A DNA stretch of 50,836 nt from Liminaster sp964567855 (GTDB lineage Bacteria; Bacteroidota; Bacteroidia; Bacteroidales; UBA3663): contig CAZMOE010000016.1 in the NCBI GenBank assembly GCA_964567855.1, positions 1 to 50,836 on the forward strand, written 5' to 3'. Positions 38,262 through 47,557 of this stretch are shown here, in pieces. The notes below the pieces were generated by a model. The model was not told the DNA's origin. It saw only the letters and a program-made list of their open reading frames with translations, and ran no database searches. A program made the translations under genes and the position numbers. Position 1 is the first letter of the stretch, and the number at the start of each line of letters is the position of its first letter.

Positions 38262-40205
38262 ATGTACTCTTTTGAAGAATTGGACAACAAAACTCCTGAA
38301 GAATTGATCATACTTTCTCGAGAGTTGGACATCAAAACACCCGATTTCAACGATAAGAAAAAACTTATCTATCAGATTCTTGACCAAGCAGCGATTCACG
38401 AGGCCAAGAAATTGGTAGAAGAGGCCAAACCCAAAAGAAAAACAAGGGGCAAAGCCGCCAATAAGAAGAAAGACAAGACCGATGATAATACGGACTCTTC
38501 GGTTGATGCGTCCCAAACGGAGGCAAAAAACGATCTCGATACGAACGATCCTGTCTCCGAATCATCCGCGACCGATATCGTCAGCGATGAAAAAGGAATC
38601 GGCAAGAAACAGAAAACCCCGACTAAAGTCAACAAGGAAAATAATCTGGAAGAAACAGATAATATTTCCCCCGAGGATAATACTCCGGATAAAAAAACTA
38701 TCGCATCGGAAGAAAATATCCAGACAAAAGAATTTCAGGGCCCCAAAGAGAGCATGGAGAAGACTGCAGAAATGGTAGAAACCAAAATACAGATGCCAGT
38801 TGCCGATATTAAGGAAGAAGATAACGCCACCAAATTGCTGATAGAGCAAAACAAAAACGCTTTCCAGAATATCTTCAGTCGTCCGCAACGCAAAAATCAG
38901 CAGCCACGCGGAATTAAAAACAATCAGAACCGGGGCAATGAGCAGGGATACCGCCGTCAAAACGGTAAAAACGCACCGCAGCAGGCCCCTTTGCAGCTCC
39001 AAGAAGAGGAAACCATATCGCCGGTTGCCGAACAGACGATTGAAAAAGAAGAGAAGGTAATCGTTCCACCCATTTCGCGCAATGAATTTGATGGAGTGCT
39101 TACCGGTTCCGGAGTTCTTGAAATCGTAGCTGATGGTTTCGGATTCCTGCGCTCTTCCGACTACAACTATTTTGCTTCTCCGGATGATATTTTCGTATCG
39201 CAGCAGCAAATCAAGCAAAATAACCTCAAGCAAGGAGATGTAGTGGAAGGACCCATTCGGCCTCCACGCGAAGGCGAACACAATTATCCGCTTATCAAGG
39301 TGACTAAGATCAACGGCCGTCCCGTGGAATTTGCTCGTGACCGCGTTCCGTTTGAACATTTGACGCCGCTCTTCCCTAACGAGAAATTCAAGCTGACCAA
39401 AGGATATAACGATTGCCATTCATGCCGTGTAATCGATATGTTCGCTCCCATTGGCAAAGGACAGCGTTCTCTGATTGTAGCCCCGCCTAAAGCCGGCAAA
39501 ACCGTTTTGCTGAAAGAAATCGCCAACGCCATTGCCTTTAACCATCCGGAAGTGTATATGATAATTCTCCTCATCGACGAAAGGCCTGAAGAGGTTACCG
39601 ATATGCAACGCTCCGTTCATGCAGAGGTTATCGCTTCTACATTTGATGAACCGGCGGATCGGCATGTGAAAGTAGCTGATATGGTTATCGAAAAAGCCAA
39701 ACGGCTTACAGAATGCGGCCATGATGTAGTTATCCTGCTCGATTCCATTACCCGTCTTGCACGTGCTTACAATACCGTCTCTCCATCATCGGGCAAGGTC
39801 CTTTCCGGTGGTGTGGAGGCCAATGCGCTACAGAAGCCGAAACGTTTCTTCGGTGCCGCCAGAAATATTGAGGGAGGCGGTTCTCTGACCATCATCGCCA
39901 CAGCCCTGATTGAAACCGGCTCCAAAATGGATGAAGTTATCTTTGAAGAATTCAAGGGGACGGGTAATATGGAGCTCCAGCTCGACCGCAAGATTGCCAA
40001 CAAGCGCATCTTCCCGGCGGTTGACCTGCTCGCTTCCAGCACCCGCCGCGATGATCTTTTATTGGACCAGGATATTCTGAACCGTATGTGGATCATGCGT
40101 CGTTATTTGAGCGACATGACTCCTATCGAGGCTATGGAATTCCTGCAGAAGCAGCTGGAAAGTACCCGCAACAACGAAGAACTGTTGTTGACCATGGGAA
40201 AATGA
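38262..40205 (+). CDS. rho: Transcription termination factor Rho with long disordered insertion
   Basis: A 647-residue hexameric RNA helicase that ends transcription. A Rho N-terminal domain (about 1-50) is followed by a charged, low-complexity stretch of roughly 215 residues (about 55-270) rich in K, E, D, N and Q, absent from the 419-residue E. coli protein. The RNA-binding cold-shock-like domain follows (LTGSGVLEIVADGFGFLRS, 280-298), then Walker A APPKAGKT (407-414), Walker B VVILLDS (489-495) and LSGGVEANAL. Insertions of this kind are known in Bacteroides Rho and have been linked to phase separation and gut fitness. An ABC-F gene follows 34 bases later. Confidence 0.97.
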   Translation: MYSFEELDNKTPEELIILSRELDIKTPDFNDKKKLIYQILDQAAIHEAKKLVEEAKPKRKTRGKAANKKKDKTDDNTDSSVDASQTEAKNDLDTNDPVSESSATDIVSDEKGIGKKQKTPTKVNKENNLEETDNISPEDNTPDKKTIASEENIQTKEFQGPKESMEKTAEMVETKIQMPVADIKEEDNATKLLIEQNKNAFQNIFSRPQRKNQQPRGIKNNQNRGNEQGYRRQNGKNAPQQAPLQLQEEETISPVAEQTIEKEEKVIVPPISRNEFDGVLTGSGVLEIVADGFGFLRSSDYNYFASPDDIFVSQQQIKQNNLKQGDVVEGPIRPPREGEHNYPLIKVTKINGRPVEFARDRVPFEHLTPLFPNEKFKLTKGYNDCHSCRVIDMFAPIGKGQRSLIVAPPKAGKTVLLKEIANAIAFNHPEVYMIILLIDERPEEVTDMQRSVHAEVIASTFDEPADRHVKVADMVIEKAKRLTECGHDVVILLDSITRLARAYNTVSPSSGKVLSGGVEANALQKPKRFFGAARNIEGGGSLTIIATALIETGSKMDEVIFEEFKGTGNMELQLDRKIANKRIFPAVDLLASSTRRDDLLLDQDILNRMWIMRRYLSDMTPIEAMEFLQKQLESTRNNEELLLTMGK

Positions 40206-40239
40206 TCCCGCTGTCCATAATCATACAGTCTGTGCATCC

Positions 40240-42207
40240 ATGATTTCCATAGAAAATCTTTCCGTAGAGTTTAGTGCCAAACCGCTCTTTACCGATATCA
40301 GTTATGTCATCAATAAAAACGACAAAATTGCTTTGGTCGGAAAAAACGGTGCAGGTAAAAGTACTATGCTCAAAATTATAGCGGGGTTGCAGGCTCCTAC
40401 TTCCGGTCGGGTAAACAAACCGAAGGGACTTAGCATCGGTTATCTGCCTCAGGTCATGATTTTGACCGATTCCCTGACCGTGAAACAGGAAACCGAAAAA
40501 GCGTTTGCCAATGTCCTCGAAATAGAACGGACCGAAAAAAGACTTTCGGAACAGCTCGCCACGCGAACCGACTATGAAAGCGACGAATATCGAACCATCA
40601 TTGAACAGCATGCCGCCATTCTGGAGCAACTGAGCATCATCAATAGCGGAAATCGGGATGCGGAAATCGAGCGGACACTTAGCGGACTGGGATTTGAAAG
40701 AAAAGATTTCAACCGTCCCACCTCAGAGTTCAGCGGAGGCTGGCGAATGCGCATAGAATTGGCCAAAATTCTACTGCAGCGCCCAGATTTATTGTTGCTC
40801 GACGAGCCGACAAACCATCTGGATATCGAATCCATCCAGTGGCTGGAACGATTCCTGACGATGCGCAATACCGCCCTTGTTTTGATCAGTCATGACCGCG
40901 CATTTCTGGATAATGTGACCACGCGTACGATTGAAATCACGTGCGGGGTCATTCATGATTATGCTGTAAACTATAGTAAATATGTGTTGCTGCATCAGGA
41001 ACGGATTGAACAGCAACGTCGTGCCTACGAGAACCAACAGAAAATGATTGCCGACACCAAAGCTTTCATTGAACGTTTTCGCTATAAACCGACAAAAGCG
41101 GTTCAGGTACAAAGCCGTATCAAACAATTGGAAAAAATCGTACCCATAGAGATCGATGAGGTCGACGACAGCCGGCTGAACCTTAAATTTCCTCCGGCAC
41201 CCCGTTCCGGCGATTTTCCGATCATCTGTGAGAACGTAGCCAAAAGCTATGGCGATCATAAAATCTTCGGTGATGTGAATCTGACCATCCGACGCGGCGA
41301 AAAAATCGCATTCGTCGGACGCAACGGTGAAGGAAAATCCACATTGGTCAAATGTATCATGAATGAAATTCCTTACGAAGGCAATTTAAAAATCGGATAT
41401 GGTGTCAAAATAGGCTACTTCGCCCAAAATCAGGCCCAGTTGCTTAATGAGGATTATACCGTTTTCGATACGATCAATCGTGTGGCTGTAGGAGATATTC
41501 GCACCCGCATAAAAGACATCCTCGGTGCCTTTATGTTCGGTGGCGAGGCCATAGAGAAAAAGGTCAAGGTTCTTTCCGGCGGTGAACGCTCCCGTCTGGC
41601 CATGATCCGCTTGCTATTGGAGCCTGTAAATCTTCTGATACTCGACGAACCGACCAATCATCTCGACATCGCATCCAAAGATGTATTAAAACAGGCCATC
41701 AGAGACTTTGAAGGAACCGTGATTATCGTCAGCCATGACCGAGACTTCCTGAACGGACTGGTAGAAAAGGTTTACGAGTTCGCCAATGGTCATGTAGTGG
41801 AACATTTGGGCGGCATCTACGACTTCTTGCAGAAAAAACAAATCGAGGGGCTGGATGAATTGGACAAGAGATTCCCTTCGACAATCAATGTCAAAGGCAA
41901 CGCACCTAAAAAAGAGCCCGCAGCCCCTTCCCCTTCTTCCGTTCAGCCACAAGTCAAGACTTTATCTTTTGAAGAACAGAAAGCATTCAAGCGTCAACTT
42001 TCCCAAATAGAAAAGCGAGTCGCCGCCTCTGAAAAGGAAATGGCGTCGATAGAAATAAAAATCGCTCAACTGGAAGAAAAAATGTCCTCTCCGGAAGGAA
42101 GTATGGATGCCGAACTATTCAAACAACATGCACTCCTGAAAAAGCGGCTGGATGAAGAGAGTGAAAAATGGCTCATTGCTTCCGAAGAACTGGAGAATCT
42201 GAAATAA
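40240..42207 (+). CDS. ABC-F family ATPase (Uup/YdiF-like)
   Basis: A 655-residue soluble protein with two ABC domains and no membrane helices. First domain: Walker A GKNGAGKST (34-42), signature SGGWRMRIELAK, Walker B LLLLDEPTNHLD. A charged linker follows (ALVLISHDRAFLDN then the RRAYENQQKMI helical region). Second domain: GRNGEGKST (360-368), SGGERSRLAM, LLILDEPTNHLD. The C-terminus is a coiled coil (about 570-655). ABC-F proteins act on ribosomes, but which member this is cannot be told. It shares the rho transcript. Confidence 0.94.
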   Translation: MISIENLSVEFSAKPLFTDISYVINKNDKIALVGKNGAGKSTMLKIIAGLQAPTSGRVNKPKGLSIGYLPQVMILTDSLTVKQETEKAFANVLEIERTEKRLSEQLATRTDYESDEYRTIIEQHAAILEQLSIINSGNRDAEIERTLSGLGFERKDFNRPTSEFSGGWRMRIELAKILLQRPDLLLLDEPTNHLDIESIQWLERFLTMRNTALVLISHDRAFLDNVTTRTIEITCGVIHDYAVNYSKYVLLHQERIEQQRRAYENQQKMIADTKAFIERFRYKPTKAVQVQSRIKQLEKIVPIEIDEVDDSRLNLKFPPAPRSGDFPIICENVAKSYGDHKIFGDVNLTIRRGEKIAFVGRNGEGKSTLVKCIMNEIPYEGNLKIGYGVKIGYFAQNQAQLLNEDYTVFDTINRVAVGDIRTRIKDILGAFMFGGEAIEKKVKVLSGGERSRLAMIRLLLEPVNLLILDEPTNHLDIASKDVLKQAIRDFEGTVIIVSHDRDFLNGLVEKVYEFANGHVVEHLGGIYDFLQKKQIEGLDELDKRFPSTINVKGNAPKKEPAAPSPSSVQPQVKTLSFEEQKAFKRQLSQIEKRVAASEKEMASIEIKIAQLEEKMSSPEGSMDAELFKQHALLKKRLDEESEKWLIASEELENLK

Positions 42208-42225
42208 TAGTCTTTTCCGTTTTAC

Positions 42226-42280
42226 ATTTCCCTGCTTCAAAGGCATCTACAGATGTCTCCGAAACAGGGAAATCTTTTTT
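42226..42280 (+). terminator. Rho-independent terminator of the rho/ABC-F operon
   Basis: ATTTCCCTG (42226-42234) pairs with CAGGGAAAT (42265-42273), extended by TTC/GAA past one mismatch, with an inner CATC/GATG hairpin. A run of six T (42275-42280) follows. Confidence 0.85.
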
Positions 42281-42314
42281 ATAATCATTCCGTACTCAAA
42301 AAAATCCAAGGAGA

Positions 42315-42503
42315 CTATCGAAGCATTCTTCTACACACCCCAAAAGCCTCCCGAACGATGAAATCTGCTATCTGATCATCTGCCGGATTCCATTTTTCGA
42401 CATGTAACAAACTTCCAGAGTCACCTTTCGCCAAATATACCACAATGCATCCATCCAAATACATAAAAATCTGAACGAAAGCCATTGAAAAGAAATCAGG
42501 CAA
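42315..42503 (-). CDS. Possible small protein overlapping the flavodiiron gene end
   Basis: A 62-residue frame whose ATG overlaps the last eight bases of the flavodiiron gene. The protein has a hydrophobic stretch (FVQIFMYLDGCIVVYLA) then a polar part (HVEKWNPADDQIADFIVREAFGVCRRML). The overlap with a gene on the same strand and the balanced composition allow a real, translationally coupled gene, but there is no recognisable family or separate promoter, so chance cannot be excluded. Confidence 0.3.
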   Translation of the reverse strand: MPDFFSMAFVQIFMYLDGCIVVYLAKGDSGSLLHVEKWNPADDQIADFIVREAFGVCRRMLR

Positions 42504-43692
42504 TTCCGTCCAAAAGAATTCTTTCAGCCATTACATGGCCTAAATGACGGCATTTTTCAAGGGTCGCGGCATCACATCCCTGTTTGTTCTCCACCATATC
42601 GCCGACGAGATCGAACTTCTGATTTTCGCACCAAGCGGCGATCTGTTTACCGACAATATTTCCCCACGTAAAGGAAGAAAACACACCGAAAAGGCGACCA
42701 CTGACACCGCGGGAGGAGATTGCATCAAGCAAGGCCTCCATCGGAGGATACAAGGCGCTGTTGTAAGTCGGGCAGCCCACGGCAAGGCCCCGATAACGGA
42801 ATATGTCGGAAATAAGGTAAGAATGATGATCATCGGAGACATTACGGACAATCACCTTCTTCAATCCCGCTGCTACGGCGCCCTCGGCTACGGCCTCGGC
42901 CATCTGCTCTGTGTTGCCATACATGGATCCGTAAGCAATCACCAGCCCCGGTTCGGCTTCATAGCGGCTCAAGCGATCATAAATGCCTACTACCCTATCG
43001 ATTTCGACGGTCCAGACCGGCCCATGGGTAGAACAAATCATCTTCAATGGCACATCTGCCAATTTTGCCAATGCTTTCTGCACAAAAGTGGCATATTTGC
43101 CAACAATGTTGGAATAATAGCGATACATTTCGCCCCAATAAATTTCCAGATCAAGCTCACTATCAAGCATACCGCCGTTTAAAGCACCGAAGCAACCGAA
43201 TGCATCACCGGAAAAAAGCGTCTGCGCCGGCTCATCGTAGCTCATCATCGTCTCAGGCCAATGTACCATCGGGGTGAGAAAGAATCTGAGACTATGTCCG
43301 CCCCCCAATTCCAGAATATCGCCATCGCCCACAATCTGGACCTTCCCCTGCTCACCATAGAAACCGGAAACCATCTCCAATGTCTTTTTATTTCCGACGA
43401 GGGTCGCCTCAGGAAAATAATGCCTTATCAAAGATATGGAGCCGGAATGATCCGGTTCCATGTGGTTGATGACAAGATAGTCGATAGAACGATCACCAAC
43501 AACGTCCCGAATCTTTTGTATGAACTGCGAAAAGAATGCGACGTCGACCGTATCGATCAAAGCGATTTTTTCGCTGACAATCAGATAGGAATTATAAGAA
43601 ACGCCCAACGGGACAGGCCATAGACCCTCAAAGTTTTTCCTACGACGATCGTTCACACCGACATAAAATAAATCGGAAGCCAGTTCTTTCAT
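42496..43692 (-). CDS. FprA-family flavodiiron protein (oxygen or NO reductase)
   Basis: A 398-residue protein with a metallo-beta-lactamase domain bearing a diiron site (H77-x-E79-x-D81 in NHMEPDHSGS, H144, D163 in FSGDAFG, H223 in STHGPVW) and a C-terminal flavodoxin domain with FMN loop SMYGNTE (255-261). In anaerobes these enzymes reduce O2 to water or NO to N2O. No rubredoxin domain is fused and none is nearby, so the electron donor lies elsewhere. It has no exact TAnnTTTG box close upstream. Confidence 0.95.
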   Translation of the reverse strand: MKELASDLFYVGVNDRRRKNFEGLWPVPLGVSYNSYLIVSEKIALIDTVDVAFFSQFIQKIRDVVGDRSIDYLVINHMEPDHSGSISLIRHYFPEATLVGNKKTLEMVSGFYGEQGKVQIVGDGDILELGGGHSLRFFLTPMVHWPETMMSYDEPAQTLFSGDAFGCFGALNGGMLDSELDLEIYWGEMYRYYSNIVGKYATFVQKALAKLADVPLKMICSTHGPVWTVEIDRVVGIYDRLSRYEAEPGLVIAYGSMYGNTEQMAEAVAEGAVAAGLKKVIVRNVSDDHHSYLISDIFRYRGLAVGCPTYNSALYPPMEALLDAISSRGVSGRLFGVFSSFTWGNIVGKQIAAWCENQKFDLVGDMVENKQGCDAATLEKCRHLGHVMAERILLDGIA

Positions 43693-43842
43693 AATTTTTT
43701 CATTTTAAATGAGTTTATCTGTATCGAAAATAAAAATTGGTATCTAATTAAAAATAATTATTCCCGCAAATTGTTCTGCCAGACCACCTCTATCAGAGAT
43801 TGTCCAGTAATTTTTTCTACAGATTAGTGATTTTCTCAAATT

Positions 43843-46443
43843 TTAGAAAGACAAGTGCATCGTTACCTGCACCCCATTTTTATTGATGCCGGGATGATCC
43901 AAATAGGACAATCTGCGAATATAATCAACACGAAAACATTTGAAAATGTTTTCGATACCGACAGCAAATTCCATATAGGGTATCCTACCCATCCTATAGA
44001 CCGTATTCTCACTGGGGAATGCAAAAAGTTCCGGATTCCGTAAATTGCCGTCGGCGAGCAATGCCGTCGGGTCGTTTTTATCACTCAGGCGGCCAATAAT
44101 CCCCCGGTAAGAAATGACCTCACGCCATTTCAAACGTTTCAGCAACGGAATTGTATTGAAAACACATCCGTTCATAAAATAGACTAAATCCCATGAGGCG
44201 TATTCGTCGTTCACAAATTCCATGGCATTCATCTGGGCGAATGATTCATCCTGGATTGTATAGGCAAGGTTCGCATTGGGAATGCACAACATGGTATAAG
44301 GCGAAGAGGTCCATACCTTGCCGGTGGAAAGATTGGCATCGATATATCCGAAGGCCGACAACCAAAAGCGCTTGCTGAATTTAAACTCCGTACGCTGATA
44401 GTCGAAATCGGAACCCAACACCCCTTTAGCGGCAATCGTATGATTTAGCGAGAAAACAGGCGTCTGCTTATTGACCGGAATACGGCTGGTGCGCGATTGC
44501 AGGAACCTCTCATTGTGTGCAAACCGCAGATTCAGCGAGGCCGATGTCATATCGTAATGAGGCAGGTATTGGTTATCGGCCATCCGCTTGAAACGGGTCA
44601 GATTGGTGGCATATTCTCTCGAGTGATTGATAGAAAGATAGTAGCTGAACCCCGACCAGAATTCTTTGGTATAGGTAAACTCTAGATTCCGCTCGTAAGT
44701 AATTTTATCGTCATCCTCACGTTTGATGGAGAGCAAAAAATTATCCTTGTTCGAGTTGAACTTCTGTCCCAGCAACTTCGTGTCGTAATTATACCGCAAC
44801 CTAAGACTGTGAATCGGAAATTCGTTAGCATGCATCTTCTTTTGAGAGAATGAATACTCAACCTTTCCCTCATATTTCCACTTCGCATCATCAAAGCCAT
44901 AGGCGATATATCCAAAACCGAACCAATGAGGATTCAACCGGGCTGTCGTAATTCCACCCGTACGGACACGCCAGCCTTCAAACGAGTTATGGCTGACCGT
45001 CGTGTTGAGCGGACCCAGCAGAAACTTGTTTTCTTCATACGGTTTGTTGCCCAACGGAACATATCCCTTGAAAAGCATCGTAAGTATCTTTTCCCCATAA
45101 TAGAAGAACGGAACCTGGCGCATTTCAGATAGCATGGAAGCAACAGATTTCTCTTCCGCCACAGACTTCCCGGGGCTATGAGCCAGCCAGTAATCTTCGC
45201 CCCTGTTCGGCAAATCCTTCGCCTCTATTACTCTGCCGGGAATATTGAAAACGGAAAGCTCTTTCGGTTCGCTGAAATCGAAACCGCTATATGCGCAGGT
45301 GCGGTGAGCATATAACCCCAGCGTATTTTGCGTCACATTCATCTCACTGTCAAAGGTGCAGTTCCGGCAGATACGTGTACTGTCGGCCAAACGTTCGTAA
45401 TCAATGACGATACGCATGTTGCGGACGAAATTCAAGTTAATGTCCGGCGGCACATTCAGAATCGCTTGCTTCACAAAAAAGGTGGAATCCATAGACACGT
45501 ACAAATGACCTATAAATCCGAACGATTCCGCGATAAGCGGTGCAAAACCGAGGTCCACATAGCGTGCGCCGTCATCCATCCGAATAGTATCCAGAATGTA
45601 AAACTTATAGAATGTAGGTGCAAACGAAGAAAGAGGACTCACAAATTTGTTGGTAAACAGATATATGTCATTTTCCGTCAGATCCACCTCCGGGAAAACC
45701 TCCGACTTCACCAGCTGCACCAGCTCATCGGGCAACATATCATCCAGCCCCGCATGTTTCACCGCCTCCACCACTGTTTTCCTGGATTCCGGATTATGCC
45801 GGTAATAGCGGGTCTCAAGCCTTTCGTCCGTTGAAACCGGCAAGATGGGAGATCCGGACAGGATGGCGGTGTCAATATAATTTTCTATAAAATCGAACTT
45901 CTTCTTCCAGGCCTCTTTCATCCCGCCGTCAAAGTTATTGAATGCATAAGTCATCTTATCATAGCGCTTGCAAGTATAATAATCATGATCGGTAGGCGCA
46001 TGATCAAATTTATGCGAGATGACATTGCGGGCCAAGGTGACCGAGGGATTGTCTTTTCTACGATAACGTTGCCGTTTGGGCTTAATCACAATTTCGGAAA
46101 GCTCATAATCAACAGGTGCGATCTTTACTGAAATATTGCGACTGTATTTACCTGCGTAGATGCTCCTTGCGCGATAGCCGACACAAGAAACTTCAAGCGT
46201 GCTGCCCGATTTTACGTTCAGGGAAAAGGTTCCAAGATCATCGGAGATCGTTCCGTTGGTCGTGCCGCGCTCTTTAATGGTAATATAGCCCAACCGCTCG
46301 CCGGAGATAGAGTCGATCACAGTGCCGGTGATGGTTATCTGACCGCTTTTAGCATTATTATCTGCCTTGGAGGTGCTAAAAAACATAACCATAACACTAC
46401 ACACCACAATCCAGTATATCGAAAAATTTCCTTTAAATATCAT
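43843..46443 (-). CDS. DUF5686 family exported protein with carboxypeptidase-like regulatory domain
   Basis: An 866-residue protein with a signal peptide (IYWIVVCSVMVMFFSTSKA), an N-terminal CarboxypepD-regulatory-like domain (TITGTVIDSISGERLGYI, SDDLGTFSLNVKSG) and a DUF5686 body. Many alternating aromatic beta-strands in the last 400 residues (FGYIAYGFDDAKWKYEGK, FWSGFSYYLSINHSREY) and a terminal F suggest an outer membrane beta-barrel. Function unknown. The frame extends to 46488 but the TATCTTTG box (46466-46473) lies within that extension, so 46443 is used. Confidence 0.87.
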   Translation of the reverse strand: MIFKGNFSIYWIVVCSVMVMFFSTSKADNNAKSGQITITGTVIDSISGERLGYITIKERGTTNGTISDDLGTFSLNVKSGSTLEVSCVGYRARSIYAGKYSRNISVKIAPVDYELSEIVIKPKRQRYRRKDNPSVTLARNVISHKFDHAPTDHDYYTCKRYDKMTYAFNNFDGGMKEAWKKKFDFIENYIDTAILSGSPILPVSTDERLETRYYRHNPESRKTVVEAVKHAGLDDMLPDELVQLVKSEVFPEVDLTENDIYLFTNKFVSPLSSFAPTFYKFYILDTIRMDDGARYVDLGFAPLIAESFGFIGHLYVSMDSTFFVKQAILNVPPDINLNFVRNMRIVIDYERLADSTRICRNCTFDSEMNVTQNTLGLYAHRTCAYSGFDFSEPKELSVFNIPGRVIEAKDLPNRGEDYWLAHSPGKSVAEEKSVASMLSEMRQVPFFYYGEKILTMLFKGYVPLGNKPYEENKFLLGPLNTTVSHNSFEGWRVRTGGITTARLNPHWFGFGYIAYGFDDAKWKYEGKVEYSFSQKKMHANEFPIHSLRLRYNYDTKLLGQKFNSNKDNFLLSIKREDDDKITYERNLEFTYTKEFWSGFSYYLSINHSREYATNLTRFKRMADNQYLPHYDMTSASLNLRFAHNERFLQSRTSRIPVNKQTPVFSLNHTIAAKGVLGSDFDYQRTEFKFSKRFWLSAFGYIDANLSTGKVWTSSPYTMLCIPNANLAYTIQDESFAQMNAMEFVNDEYASWDLVYFMNGCVFNTIPLLKRLKWREVISYRGIIGRLSDKNDPTALLADGNLRNPELFAFPSENTVYRMGRIPYMEFAVGIENIFKCFRVDYIRRLSYLDHPGINKNGVQVTMHLSF

Positions 46444-46465
46444 ATTGTGAGAACTTCTGAACGGG

Positions 46466-46473
46466 CAAAGATA
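46466..46473 (-). promoter_or_regulatory. -7 promoter box of the DUF5686 gene
   Basis: Minus-strand TATCTTTG, exact TAnnTTTG match, 22 bases upstream of the ATG at 46443. It rules out the longer start at 46488. No -33 TTTG is seen. Confidence 0.65.
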
Positions 46474-46579
46474 ACAATTTTTGACCATAAGAGACTTACC
46501 TCATCCCGGATTATTTGACGCGAAACATAAGAAATAGTAAAAAACAACCGTCCGATAGCGATAATTCATAGAAATGTCG

Positions 46580-46587
46580 TACCTTTG
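46580..46587 (+). promoter_or_regulatory. -7 promoter box of the double-hotdog thioesterase gene
   Basis: TACCTTTG on the plus strand, exact TAnnTTTG match, 29 bases before the GTG start at 46617. No -33 TTTG is present. Confidence 0.6.
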
Positions 46588-46616
46588 TCAACAATTTTGT
46601 CAGAACAGCTTACGAC

Positions 46617-47531
46617 GTGAAAAAGAAATATTTATTTGAATCGACGGTAAAAATCCGCGATTTTGAGTGCGACATGCAAGGTGTGGTCAACAACGCATAC
46701 TATCATAACCTGCTTGAGCAAACCCGGACGGAGTTTTTAGAAAGTATCGGCATCGATCTTAAATCCTGGAGCCGGGAATCGGGCGTAGAGTTCGTCGTTT
46801 ATGAAACAGCCATACAGTACCGGTCGCCCTTGCAGGCGGGCGAGACATTCCGCTCGGGCCTGCACTTGTCGCGCGAAGGGGCCCGTTTTGTCTTTCTGCA
46901 GGAATTTCGCCGCATTGAAAGCGACGAACTCTGTATCAAGGCCCGTGTCGATGTCGTTATCGCCGTCCACGAGAGACTGACGCGGGGCAACTACTTCCAA
47001 GAATACTTGGATAGTCACCTTTCCACCCCGCTCAACTATAATACTACTGGCAAAAAGAATTCTAAAAGCAATGCCCCGCAACTGCAGAACGTTCTTTTCA
47101 ACTACGAGATGAAAGTCCGCGACTATGAATGCAACCGATTCGGAGCGGCAACCAATACATACTGCCAGCACTATCTCGAAGTGACCCGATTCGAGTTTAT
47201 GGAACAGATGGGCGGTACCTTCCGGGAATGGCATGAGGCCGGCATCGATCTGATGGTCTCGAAAGTCGATCTGAAATTCATCTCCCCCATGATGTCCAGC
47301 GAAAAATTCCATTCGCTTATGAATGTCCATCAAGAAGGGCCGCGTCTGGTTTTCTGCCAGGAGATTCGCAGGAAATCAGATTACAAACTCTGCGTTGTGG
47401 CAACCGTCGATGTCGTAGCGTTAGTCAACGGCGCATTGTCCATGGGAGAGATTTTCAACGATTTCATGCAAAAACAACTCCCGGCATGGATGGAGACAAT
47501 GAAAACCGCCGATAAATCACCGACAGAATAA
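46617..47531 (+). CDS. Acyl-CoA thioesterase with two tandem hotdog domains
   Basis: A 304-residue protein made of two 4HBT hotdog domains (about 5-140 and 160-295) joined by a K/N/S-rich linker. The repeats align clearly: VKIRDFECDMQGVVNNAYYH against VKVRDYECNRFGAATNTYCQ-type (residues 166-185), and later AIQYRSPLQAGE against DLKFISPMMSSE. The first copy keeps the catalytic-type Asp19 and Gly22; in the second the Asp is Asn173. It probably hydrolyses an acyl-CoA or acyl-ACP. Start codon is GTG. A PlsC-like acyltransferase follows 26 bases later. Confidence 0.88.
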   Translation: MKKKYLFESTVKIRDFECDMQGVVNNAYYHNLLEQTRTEFLESIGIDLKSWSRESGVEFVVYETAIQYRSPLQAGETFRSGLHLSREGARFVFLQEFRRIESDELCIKARVDVVIAVHERLTRGNYFQEYLDSHLSTPLNYNTTGKKNSKSNAPQLQNVLFNYEMKVRDYECNRFGAATNTYCQHYLEVTRFEFMEQMGGTFREWHEAGIDLMVSKVDLKFISPMMSSEKFHSLMNVHQEGPRLVFCQEIRRKSDYKLCVVATVDVVALVNGALSMGEIFNDFMQKQLPAWMETMKTADKSPTE

Positions 47532-47557
47532 ACAAACATATCATTCCGAATATTTCC

